5,737 nucleotides of DNA from Prevotellaceae bacterium (GTDB lineage Bacteria; Bacteroidota; Bacteroidia; Bacteroidales; UBA932). The position numbers and the translations under genes were made by a program. The DNA lies in NCBI GenBank assembly GCA_031278135.1, contig JAITKY010000244.1, positions 1-5,737 on the forward strand. The letters run 5' to 3'. Shown piece by piece: positions 1 through 5,737 of this stretch. The notes beneath the pieces were generated by a model. That model had not been told where the DNA came from. It ran no database searches and worked only from the letters and a program-made list of their open reading frames with translations. Numbering within the stretch: position 1 is the stretch's first letter; each line of letters opens with the position of its first letter.

Positions 1-106
1 AATTTCCAAAGCTATTGCCAAAACCGGTCACGATACCGAAAAAGACAAAGCCGACGATGAAGTGTATAACGCTTTGCCGGGATGCTGCAAGTACAGGAAG
101 TCGTAA
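1..106 (+). CDS. HMA-domain (heavy-metal-associated) protein, C-terminal fragment
   Basis: The frame starting at base 2 is open from the window edge to a TAA at 104-106 and encodes 34 residues. It begins ISKAIAKTGHDTEK and ends NALPGCCKYRKS. This resembles the last helix and tail of small Bacteroidota proteins with a ferredoxin-like HMA fold, in which the 'ISKAIAKTGHDTE' helix precedes a short tail ending in CC-x-YRK. Such proteins are usually exported or periplasmic and bind soft metals such as copper or mercury through an N-terminal CxxC. That motif and any signal peptide lie outside the window, so metal binding is inferred from family resemblance. The Cys-Cys pair in the tail is seen directly. 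The gene is cut by the window edge and does not appear broken. A terminator about 30 bases after the stop ends its transcript and separates it from the tRNA and tig unit. The family call is fairly secure, the function is not. Confidence 0.7.
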   Translation, partial: ISKAIAKTGHDTEKDKADDEVYNALPGCCKYRKS

Positions 107-132
107 GTCGCGGAATCCTGACAGATTACAAA

Positions 133-172
133 AAACAAACAGACTGATTTTTAATTAGTCTGTTTTGTATTT
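133..172 (+). terminator. Rho-independent terminator after the HMA-domain gene
   Basis: An inverted repeat has its arms at about 137-148 (core ACAGACTGAT) and 154-166 (core ATTAGTCTGT). It contains one G-T wobble and a 5-base loop, and ends in a T-rich run (TTTTGTATTTTG). A-rich bases before the left arm pair with the T-rich tail, so it may also work from the other strand. It lies about 30 bases after the HMA stop codon, where a transcript end is expected. Confidence 0.8.
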
Positions 173-255
173 TGTGTGAATGACAAACTGACAGTTGCGA
201 TTAGTATTTTTTTTAATTTGAAAATCAATTCGGTACATCATTTTACGAATCATTT

Positions 256-286
256 TTTGCGATTAATAAAAATTGTAGTACCTTTG
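256..286 (+). promoter_or_regulatory. Bacteroides-type promoter for tRNA-Leu
   Basis: TTTG at 256-259 is followed after 19 bases by TACCTTTG at 279-286. This matches the Bacteroidota primary sigma factor consensus, a TTTG near -33 and TAnnTTTG near -7. The tRNA begins 13 bases downstream, leaving a very short leader. It may also supply tig-clpP-clpX by read-through, since no comparable promoter is visible between the tRNA and tig. Confidence 0.8.
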
Positions 287-298
287 CGCCGCTTTATT

Positions 299-380
299 GC
301 GGATATGGCGTAATTGGTAGCCGCGCTAGATTTAGGATCTAGTGCCGTAAGGCGTGTGGGTTCGAGTCCCTCTATCCGCA
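299..380 (+). tRNA. tRNA-Leu (anticodon UAG)
   Basis: This is a class II tRNA with a long variable arm. The acceptor stem GCGGATA (299-305) pairs perfectly with TATCCGC (373-379), and A380 is the discriminator. The D stem is GCG (308-310) with CGC (322-324). The anticodon stem CTAGA (326-330) pairs with TCTAG (338-342) around the loop TTTAGGA, placing anticodon TAG at 333-335. The variable arm stem is GCC (344-346) with GGC (351-353). The T loop is TTCGAGT (361-367). The anticodon, class II shape and A discriminator all indicate leucine, reading CUA and probably other CUN codons. CCA is not encoded and must be added after transcription. One T-stem position (T357 opposite T371) is a T-T mismatch. 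Confidence 0.96.
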
Positions 381-453
381 CTAAAAAGTTAGATTGCCGG
401 CAAAATTATGGATACGTATTTGTTTCTTTGCCTGCGTTTTATATGTTAAAAAT

Positions 454-1797
454 ATGGAAGTAATACAGAATAGAGAAGGTCTTGTTGCCACCCTGACCGT
501 GAAAGTATCACAGGAAGATTATGCAACTCAAGTAGAAAAAGGATTAAGAAAAGCACGTCAGACGGCTCAGATTAAGGGATTTCGTCCGGGGAATGCTCCC
601 ATGTCGCTTATCAGGAAAATGTATATACAATCGCTTGTGGTTGAAGAAATCAATAAGATTGTCCCCGAATTTATTGCAAATTACGAAAAAGAAAATGGAG
701 ATGATTTAATCGGTCATGTAATACCATCGGACAGCAAGCAATGGCAAAATTTGAGCGAATTTGAAGATTTTGAATTTGAATATAAAGCCTGTTTCTATCC
801 CGAGTTTACATATAAAATAGACAGTAACACAGAATTGCCATATTATAATATCCTTATCGAAGATAAGGATATCGACGAAGAAATAAATTATTATCGTAAT
901 GCGTACCAACCTTTCGACAAAGCAGACGAAGTTTGTGAAGACTGCCTTATAACAGTGAGTATCAATCTGCAAAACGAAGGAGAAGAAAAAGTGCGTACTG
1001 CAAGAATTTTATTGACTGCCATTCTTGACGAATACAAACCATTGTTTCTTGGAGCAAAAGTCAATGATGTGATAAATGTAGAAATACGTAAAGTGTTTAC
1101 CAGCGAAGTCGATTTGATGGAAATGCTGGCAGTCGGCAGGGAAGAGTTTGAATTATTGCCCGAAAGCCTTCCGTTTACTATAAATAAAATTTTAAAAAAA
1201 GAACCGTATAAAACTGAGCAGGATTTTTATAATATGGTGACTAACAACAACCACGATATCAACAGCGAAGAGAATTTACGTGATTACATAAGGGAACATA
1301 TAGTGGCGGATTATGAAACGATGAGTCTTAACAAACTTTATCTGGATTCCGTCAAAGTATTAATAGAAAAAGTAAACATCGATTTGCCTAAAGATTTTGC
1401 AAGGAAATATATTCGTTTCCTGCAGAAAGAAAACGACGAAATACCGGAGGAACAAATGGAATCGTATGTACAGTATTTTATAGACGAAACAGTGTGGAAC
1501 TATACAGTGAAATCCCTGTTCAAACAGAATAATATTACTATAACTTACGAAATGATAGAAGACGAAGCAAAAGCGGTAATCAAAGAAACTTATGGCGACT
1601 ATACATATTATAATATGACAGATTTGGTGCATCAATACCTTTCCAGCGAAGAACATTTACACAATGCAGTGAGCAGGGCTCAACGCAAACAGTTAGCCTG
1701 TTTGCTGAAAGAAAATGCAAAATTGAACGTCATCGACGTTACAAAGGATGAATTTAGAGAAATATGTAATAAGAAAAAAGATAATAAAGAAGAATAG
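454..1797 (+). CDS. tig: Trigger factor, ribosome-associated chaperone
   Basis: Trigger factor docks at the ribosomal exit tunnel and shields nascent chains. The product is 447 residues, normal for Bacteroidota (about 450). The N-terminal ribosome-binding domain carries GFRPGNAP at residues 42-49, matching the GFRxGxxP signature that contacts ribosomal protein L23. Residues from about 150 to 250 correspond to the FKBP-like prolyl isomerase domain, which is poorly conserved in this phylum; [10 protein letters not shown] is its most recognisable stretch. The remaining half is the helical, charged chaperone cradle, ending in a Lys/Glu-rich tail. I chose ATG 454 because [18 protein letters not shown] aligns with the usual first strand of the family and follows an A-rich leader (GTTAAAAAT). 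A TTG at 394 would add 20 hydrophobic residues not expected in a cytosolic chaperone. The gene starts 73 bases after the tRNA and stops 2 bases before clpP. Confidence 0.96.
   Translation: MEVIQNREGLVATLTVKVSQEDYATQVEKGLRKARQTAQIKGFRPGNAPMSLIRKMYIQSLVVEEINKIVPEFIANYEKENGDDLIGHVIPSDSKQWQNLSEFEDFEFEYKACFYPEFTYKIDSNTELPYYNILIEDKDIDEEINYYRNAYQPFDKADEVCEDCLITVSINLQNEGEEKVRTARILLTAILDEYKPLFLGAKVNDVINVEIRKVFTSEVDLMEMLAVGREEFELLPESLPFTINKILKKEPYKTEQDFYNMVTNNNHDINSEENLRDYIREHIVADYETMSLNKLYLDSVKVLIEKVNIDLPKDFARKYIRFLQKENDEIPEEQMESYVQYFIDETVWNYTVKSLFKQNNITITYEMIEDEAKAVIKETYGDYTYYNMTDLVHQYLSSEEHLHNAVSRAQRKQLACLLKENAKLNVIDVTKDEFREICNKKKDNKEE
848..872. repeat. Perfect 11-bp inverted repeat with GAA loop inside tig
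   Basis: ATATCCTTATC (848-858) and GATAAGGATAT (862-872) are exact reverse complements separated by GAA. The element lies in the coding region at residues 132-140 of trigger factor, near the boundary of the ribosome-binding and isomerase domains. It could form a compact hairpin in mRNA or single-stranded DNA. No function is known to me, and the coding sequence reads through it normally. Confidence 0.6.
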
Positions 1798-1799
1798 GC

Positions 1800-2468
1800 A
1801 TGAAAGATTTTGACAGATATGCAGTGAAACATGCGGGTATTAGCAGCCTGAACATGTATAGATATACGTCGATGATAGAGAGTTCTATCACTCCGTATAT
1901 TCTGGAAGAAAGGCAATTAAATGTACAGCCTTTGGATGTTTTTTCACGTTTGATGATGGAGCGAATCATATTTTTGGGGACACCCATCTACGACGAAATT
2001 GCGAATATTATACAAGCGCAGTTGTTGTATCTCGATTCGATAGATAACAAGGATTTGCAGATATATCTTAACTCTCCGGGCGGTATAGTTTCGGCAGGGT
2101 TGGGCATTTACGACACAATGCAGATTATCAATTCCGATGTAGCGACTATTTGTACTGGTATGGCGGCTTCGATGGGCGCAGTGCTTCTTGCCGCCGGAAA
2201 ACACGGAAAACGTTCAGCCTTACCTCATTCAAGGATATTGATACACCAGCCGCTTGGAGGCGCCGAAGGTCAGGCAAGCGACATCGAAATCGCTGCACGT
2301 GAAATTTTGAAGACAAAACAGGGATTGTATAAAATTTTGGCGCATCATACGGGACAACCCATCGAAAAGATAGAAAAAGATTCGGACAGAGACTATTGGA
2401 TGAATTCCGACGAGGCTTTACAGTACGGGATGATCGACGAAGTGATGAAGAAAAAAGAAACTAAATAG
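1800..2468 (+). CDS. clpP: ATP-dependent Clp protease, proteolytic subunit ClpP
   Basis: This serine peptidase forms two stacked heptameric rings and degrades unfolded chains delivered by ClpX in the cytosol. The 222-residue product has the full catalytic triad: Ser124 in MAASMGA, His149 in [10 protein letters not shown], and Asp198 in SDRDYW. The Ser-His spacing of 25 and Ser-Asp spacing of 74 equal those in E. coli ClpP (Ser97, His122, Asp171). SPGG at residues 92-95 is the oxyanion-hole loop. The first 25 or so residues precede the conserved core ([15 protein letters not shown]) and may be a propeptide removed by self-cleavage, as known in other ClpPs; that is inference. ATG 1800 lies 2 bases after the tig stop, and clpX begins 9 bases after this stop, so co-transcription and coupled translation are likely. 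No defect is seen. Confidence 0.97.
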   Translation: MKDFDRYAVKHAGISSLNMYRYTSMIESSITPYILEERQLNVQPLDVFSRLMMERIIFLGTPIYDEIANIIQAQLLYLDSIDNKDLQIYLNSPGGIVSAGLGIYDTMQIINSDVATICTGMAASMGAVLLAAGKHGKRSALPHSRILIHQPLGGAEGQASDIEIAAREILKTKQGLYKILAHHTGQPIEKIEKDSDRDYWMNSDEALQYGMIDEVMKKKETK

Positions 2469-2477
2469 TATAACAGG

Positions 2478-3737
2478 ATGAAAAAAAACATATTGAAAAA
2501 GAAATGTTCCTTTTGTGGTCTTAACGAAGACCATGTCAGTATGATGATTGTTGGCATCGATGCTTGTATCTGTGCCGAGTGCATTAACCGAGTGCATGCA
2601 GCAGTGTCGGAAGCGTTGAATTTCCAAAAACCTGACATAGCACAGGTTAAAAGAAGAAAGCCGCAGACGAAGACTTCGGCAGTACCAAAACCTGAAGAAA
2701 TCAAAAAATTCTTGGACCAATATGTTATCGGTCAGGACGATGCAAAGAAATATCTTTCCGTTGCCGTTTATAATCATTATAAAAGGATAGACCAAGACGT
2801 TAATCTTAGCGACATTGAGATAGAAAAGTCAAATATAGTGCTGGTTGGCGAAACGGGTACGGGTAAAACTTTGCTCGCACGCACTATTGCCAAAATGTTG
2901 AATGTGCCTTTTGCAATCGTGGACGCAACGGTATTGACGGAAGCCGGATATGTAGGTGAAGATGTTGAAAGTATATTGTCGCGTCTGCTACAGGCTGCCG
3001 ATTATAACGTACAGGCTGCCGAAAGAGGTATTGTGTTTATTGACGAAATCGACAAAATAGCGCGTAAAGGGGCTGATAATCCATCGATTACCCGCGACGT
3101 TTCGGGCGAAGGAGTGCAACAGGGACTACTGAAACTGCTCGAAGGTTCGGATGTGAACGTGCCACCGCGAGGAGGACGAAAACATCCTGAACAACAGTAT
3201 ATTGTAGTCAATACAAAGAATATTCTGTTTATCTGTGGAGGAGCGTTCAACAATATCGAAAAGATTATTGCGAACCGTTTAAATACTCAGTCAATAGGAT
3301 ATAAAGCGGTTCAGGAGAAGGACATAATCGATAAAGAAAATCTACTGCAATATATTACTCCCGGCGATTTGAAAACTTTCGGTTTAATCCCCGAAATAAT
3401 AGGTCGTTTACCGGTATTGACGTATTTGTCGCCTTTGAGTAAAAATACTCTGTACAAGATTCTTACAGAGCCTAAAAATGCGATAACCAAGCAATATTTA
3501 CGTCTGTTCGAAATGGACGGAGTAAAACTCGAATTCGACGATGAGGTGTTGAATTACATTGTCGATAAGGCAATTGAGTTTAAACTTGGAGCACGAGGTC
3601 TGCGATCGATTTTCGAAACTGTCATGGTAGACGCAATGTACGATTCGCCCTCCGACGTTCAAAAAGAATTGTGTATCACACTGCAATATGTGAAAGACAG
3701 AATCGAAAAACTGACTGCCAAATTGCGGGTGGCATAA
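2478..3737 (+). CDS. clpX: ATP-dependent Clp protease, unfoldase subunit ClpX
   Basis: This hexameric AAA+ unfoldase recognises tagged substrates, unfolds them with ATP and threads them into ClpP. It has 419 residues, the usual length. The N-terminal zinc domain has Cys10, Cys13, Cys32 and Cys35 (CSFC and CAEC), which binds zinc, dimerises and recruits adaptors. Walker A is GETGTGKT (124-131); Glu at its second position, where E. coli has Pro, is usual in Bacteroidota as I recall. Pore loop 1 is GYVG (157-160), Walker B is IVFIDEID (185-192), and the RKH loop is at 234-236. The Arg finger is Arg310 in PEIIGRLPV and sensor 2 is Arg373 in LGARGLRS. The ClpP-docking tripeptide appears as IGY (273-275) rather than the IGF of E. 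coli. ATG 2478 is chosen because it sits 9 bases after clpP and precedes the complete zinc domain. No terminator hairpin follows; a tandem repeat begins 3 bases after the stop. Confidence 0.98.
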   Translation: MKKNILKKKCSFCGLNEDHVSMMIVGIDACICAECINRVHAAVSEALNFQKPDIAQVKRRKPQTKTSAVPKPEEIKKFLDQYVIGQDDAKKYLSVAVYNHYKRIDQDVNLSDIEIEKSNIVLVGETGTGKTLLARTIAKMLNVPFAIVDATVLTEAGYVGEDVESILSRLLQAADYNVQAAERGIVFIDEIDKIARKGADNPSITRDVSGEGVQQGLLKLLEGSDVNVPPRGGRKHPEQQYIVVNTKNILFICGGAFNNIEKIIANRLNTQSIGYKAVQEKDIIDKENLLQYITPGDLKTFGLIPEIIGRLPVLTYLSPLSKNTLYKILTEPKNAITKQYLRLFEMDGVKLEFDDEVLNYIVDKAIEFKLGARGLRSIFETVMVDAMYDSPSDVQKELCITLQYVKDRIEKLTAKLRVA

Positions 3738-3740
3738 ATG

Positions 3741-3803
3741 ATTGTTGATTTTAGATTGTTGATTTTAGATTGTTGATTTTAGATTGTTGATTTTAGATTA
3801 TTG
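3741..3803. repeat. Tandem repeat: four 14-mers built of 7-mers
   Basis: Four exact copies of ATTGTTGATTTTAG occupy 3741-3754, 3755-3768, 3769-3782 and 3783-3796. Each 14-mer is two related 7-mers, ATTGTTG and ATTTTAG, differing at two positions. The array ends with a ninth 7-mer, ATTATTG (3797-3803). It lies entirely between the clpX stop and the next small gene and contains a TAG in each unit, so it is not coding in that frame. Arrays like this are prone to slipped-strand length change. I recall similar AT-rich repeats in spacers of other Bacteroidota genomes, but cannot verify that here. Confidence 0.95.
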
Positions 3804-3827
3804 TATAACCATTTAATATGTAAAAAA

Positions 3828-4007
3828 ATGAGTGCAGAAGAAAAAGTATTGGAAGCCATGGTTAAAGCCGGTACACCCGTAGGTACAACTAAAATAGTGG
3901 AACTTACAGGGTTGGACAAGAAAGAAGTGGAAAAAGCAATGAAGAGCCTGAAAGAATCGGGACAGATTGTTTCTCCAAAACGGTGCGTCTGGGAACCGGC
4001 AAAATAA
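3828..4007 (+). CDS. Small winged-helix-like protein, 59 residues
   Basis: The product starts MSAEEKVLEAMVKAG and ends SPKRCVWEPAK. The pattern fits a minimal winged helix: helix 1 at about residues 3-14, a turn, helix 2 at about 19-27 (TTKIVELTG), a recognition-like helix at about 29-43 (DKKEVEKAMKSLKESG), then a short wing (QIVSPKRCVWEP). MarR-like and archaeal wHTH proteins share this order, and small stand-alone versions occur in Bacteroidota, usually labelled hypothetical or transcriptional regulator. DNA binding is therefore plausible but not shown. The protein is Lys-rich and has one cysteine, no signal peptide and no membrane segment. ATG 3828 follows an A-rich leader (TGTAAAAAA), typical of this phylum; a TTG at 3801 lies at the repeat edge and is unlikely. 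The gene is flanked by a tandem repeat on the left and a hairpin repeat on the right, with no clear promoter. Confidence 0.8.
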   Translation: MSAEEKVLEAMVKAGTPVGTTKIVELTGLDKKEVEKAMKSLKESGQIVSPKRCVWEPAK

Positions 4008-4026
4008 CGGATTAACGAACATTTTC

Positions 4027-4071
4027 CCGCAAAGCCACAAAGAATACAAAAAAACTTTGTGGTCTTTGTGG
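4027..4071. repeat. Long imperfect hairpin with CAAAG/CTTTG repeats, before argD
   Basis: The left arm 4027-4042 (CCGCAAAGCCACAAAG) pairs over 16 positions with the right arm 4055-4071 (CTTTGTGGTCTTTGTGG). There is one G-T wobble (4029 with 4069), one bulged T (4063) and a 12-base A-rich loop. Each arm is itself a doubled 8-mer, so the inner left half can instead pair with the outer right half (CCACAAAGA 4035-4043 with TCTTTGTGG 4063-4071), giving two competing folds. No T-run follows on either strand, so it is a poor terminator. It resembles the CGCAAAG/CTTTGYG short palindromic repeats I recall in spacers of Bacteroidota and other genomes. It ends 21 bases before the argD start, and could affect argD translation or end the upstream transcript. 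Confidence 0.85.
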
Positions 4072-4092
4072 ATAATAATTATATTAAATAAA

Positions 4093-5232
4093 ATGGATCT
4101 TTTCGATGTCTATTCAATTTGGGATGTGGAACTTGTAAAGGCAGAAGGATGTTATCTGTACGATTCCAATGGCAACAAATATCTCGACCTTTATGGAGGA
4201 CACGCTGTTATATCTATCGGACACTCGCATCCAAAATTTGTGAAAAGTGTAAGGAAGCAGTTAAAACAGTTGGCGTTTTTTACTAATTCGGTTATCAACA
4301 GACAACAACAGATACTGGCTCAAAAATTTGGAGAAATAAGCGGATATGACAATTATTCGTTGTTTATGTGCAATTCGGGAGCCGAAGCCAATGAAAACGC
4401 TCTGAAACTTGCGTCTTTCAAAACGCAGAAAAAGAAGGTGCTGGCGTTTAAGGACGCGTTTCACGGACGGACTTCGGGTGTGGTAGCCGTAACGGATGTC
4501 CCTCAATACAGTTCACCTTATAATTATACTGATAATGTAACTTTTATACCTCTGAACGATGTCGAACAGACAGAAAAAGAACTGAAATCGGGCAAATATT
4601 GCGCTGTCATCATCGAAGGAATACAGGGCGTCGGAGGAGTGAAAATCCCGACTGATGATTTCTTGCACAGCCTTTCATCGCTCTGTAAATTGTACGATAC
4701 AACGCTGATTCTCGACGAAATACAGTCGGGATGCGGTCGTACAGGAAAATATTTTTATCATCAATATTCCGGAATCAAACCCGACTTGATAACCGTAGCC
4801 AAAGGTATCGGTAACGGCTTTCCTATGGCGGGAGTATTCATTTCGCCGGAATTTAAGGCGGTAAAGGGCAGTCTGGGAACGACTTTCGGAGGCGCACATC
4901 TGGCGTCCACCGCAGGTATTGCTGTCATCGAGGTGATGATGGAAGAAAATCTCATGGAAAATGCAGTGACAACAGGCGACTTTTTGATGAAAGAACTTTC
5001 GTCGTTTTCCCAAATCAAAGAATTGCGCGGAAAAGGCTTGATGATAGCTATCGAAATGCCGGAACCCGTCTTCGAAATGCGTCGTAAACTGCTGTTCGAC
5101 TATAAAATCTTTACAGGAGCCTCATCAACAAATATTATCCGGCTACTGCCACCACTGTGTATAACAGAATACGAAGCACAATATTTTATTGACGCATTTA
5201 AAAAAGTTTTAACCAACGTATCTTTGAAATGA
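4093..5232 (+). CDS. argD: Acylornithine aminotransferase (acetyl- or succinylornithine), PLP-dependent
   Basis: This enzyme interconverts N-acylglutamate semialdehyde and N-acylornithine using glutamate, in arginine biosynthesis. The 379-residue protein is a class III aminotransferase: LDLYGGHAVISIGHSHP near the N-terminus, the PLP-phosphate loop NSGAEAN (94-100), FHGRT (123-127), LDEIQSG with Asp208 contacting the pyridine nitrogen, the Schiff-base Lys237 in VAKGIGNGFPMAG, TTFGG (263-267), and RLLPPL with Arg350 near the C-terminus. All key residues are present. In Bacteroides the pathway is known to use succinylated rather than acetylated intermediates, so succinylornithine may be the true substrate here; that is inference. 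ATG 4093 is chosen because MDLFDVYSIWDVELVKAEG matches the usual start. The open frame continues upstream to 3967, but through the hairpin repeat and over the preceding gene. Other arg genes are not in the window. No terminator is seen after it. Confidence 0.93.
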   Translation: MDLFDVYSIWDVELVKAEGCYLYDSNGNKYLDLYGGHAVISIGHSHPKFVKSVRKQLKQLAFFTNSVINRQQQILAQKFGEISGYDNYSLFMCNSGAEANENALKLASFKTQKKKVLAFKDAFHGRTSGVVAVTDVPQYSSPYNYTDNVTFIPLNDVEQTEKELKSGKYCAVIIEGIQGVGGVKIPTDDFLHSLSSLCKLYDTTLILDEIQSGCGRTGKYFYHQYSGIKPDLITVAKGIGNGFPMAGVFISPEFKAVKGSLGTTFGGAHLASTAGIAVIEVMMEENLMENAVTTGDFLMKELSSFSQIKELRGKGLMIAIEMPEPVFEMRRKLLFDYKIFTGASSTNIIRLLPPLCITEYEAQYFIDAFKKVLTNVSLK

Positions 5233-5244
5233 AAAATTAATATA

Positions 5245-5692
5245 AAAGATAAGAAAGGTCATCGTTTTATACTGGGCAATTTACTAACGAATCAATTGTG
5301 CAGTATCACAGAATTGTCCAAATCCTTGGGGGAAAATCGTAAAAATATAGAATGTTATGCCAAGATCTTCCGCGACAAAGGTGCGTCGTACTTTTTTTCA
5401 CGTAAAGAGACTCGTGGACACTGCTATAAAATCTTCGAAAAGTACTCATTCCTTGCAAAATTGGTGCTATATTGGACGAAAATTATTTCCTCAAATCATA
5501 AGTCGCACTGTAAACGGGAAAACTTATACTTTCTCAATACAGACAGTATCCCTGTATGAGGAAAGAACTTTCACGTCGAACGAGTTCAAGGAAATTTCAT
5601 TAGCATCTAATGATTTAGAACGGATTTTGGTACAGGATTTATCATTAAATCAGTACTTTATCACTAAAAAAGGATGTTTTTGTAGCAACTAA
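5245..5692 (+). pseudogene. Decayed gene fragment, probably a transposase-related helix-turn-helix protein
   Basis: Directly after argD, in the same frame, the sequence reads KDKKGHRFILGNLLTNQLCS, then ITELSKSLGENRKNIECYAK, then a segment with YFFSRKETRGHCYK (about 5245-5430). The ITELSKSLGENRKNIECYAK part has the look of a helix-turn-helix, and the whole resembles the N-terminal region of transposase-like proteins in Bacteroidota as I recall them. No start codon of good quality precedes it. After about 5430 the frame turns unconvincing and stops at 5557-5559. A second frame carries a protein-like stretch, NGKTYTFSIQTVSLYEERTF onward, to a TAA at 5690-5692. A third frame has a short possible bridge (KIGAILDENYFLKS, about 5460-5504). 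I read this as one gene that lost its start, much of its middle and its frame. Two unrelated small genes are possible but less likely. The family assignment is tentative and the C-terminal part is unrecognised. Confidence 0.5.
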
Positions 5693-5737
5693 TGCAAATT
5701 AAGTAAATGTTTGTTATTCAATAAATTATAATTTTAT

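Noticed and set aside
394..453. Extension of trigger factor to an upstream TTG start
   Set aside because: It adds 20 hydrophobic residues (CFFACVLYV) before the conserved family start; ATG 454 has an A-rich leader and fits homologues.
381..453. tig promoter using TTG at 394-396 and TTTCTTTG at 423-430
   Set aside because: The spacing is 26 bases instead of about 19 and the TA of the -7 box is missing.
3002..3253. Minus-strand open frame within clpX, and similar antisense frames within tig, clpP and argD
   Set aside because: They lie opposite strongly conserved coding regions, have no recognisable domains, and their composition follows from the sense codons.
3741..3803. CRISPR-like array
   Set aside because: The copies are directly adjacent with no unique spacers and the unit is only 14 bases.
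4027..4071. Rho-independent terminator for the winged-helix gene
   Set aside because: The stem is strong, but no T-run follows on either strand; the arms look like a dispersed repeat.
3967..4092. Extension of ArgD to 3967
   Set aside because: The added segment overlaps the end of the small winged-helix gene and runs through the hairpin repeat; the family begins at MDLFDVY (4093).
5693..5737. Possible promoter start (TTTG at 5710-5713) in the AT-rich right end
   Set aside because: The matching -7 position would fall at the window edge, where the visible bases do not give TAnnTTTG; too little sequence to judge.

Overview
The window looks like chromosomal DNA from a member of the Bacteroidota, most likely Bacteroidales. 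The case rests on four observations: a tRNA promoter of the Bacteroides type (TTTG, 19 bases, TAnnTTTG); genes that start without a Shine-Dalgarno sequence but after A-rich leaders; ClpX, ArgD and trigger factor sequences that read like Bacteroidales versions; and AT-rich spacers. The species cannot be told from this sequence. Nearly all of the window is core housekeeping DNA on the plus strand.

Layout: bases 1-106 are the 3' end of a small heavy-metal-associated (HMA) domain protein, closed by a rho-independent terminator (about 133-172). A promoter at 256-286 drives a tRNA-Leu(UAG) gene (299-380). Next comes the protein quality-control cluster tig (454-1797), clpP (1800-2468) and clpX (2478-3737). 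The gaps of 2 and 9 bases strongly suggest one transcript. No good promoter is visible between the tRNA and tig, so read-through from the tRNA promoter is possible. Trigger factor receives nascent chains at the ribosome, while ClpX unfolds proteins and feeds them into the ClpP chamber, so the cluster joins folding and degradation.

Downstream of clpX is a 63-base tandem array of 7-mers arranged as 14-mers (3741-3803). It is followed by a 59-residue winged-helix-like protein (3828-4007), a long imperfect hairpin with interspersed-repeat character (4027-4071), and argD (4093-5232), an acylornithine aminotransferase of arginine biosynthesis. The small gene is thus bracketed by two different repeats. 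The last 500 bases hold a decayed, frameshifted reading frame (about 5245-5692) whose N-terminal part resembles the helix-turn-helix region of Bacteroidota transposases, then an AT-rich tail with no gene.

I see no convincing undescribed multi-gene system. The items most worth a second look are the two repeats, the small winged-helix gene between them, the broken gene at the right end, and an 11-base perfect inverted repeat inside tig.
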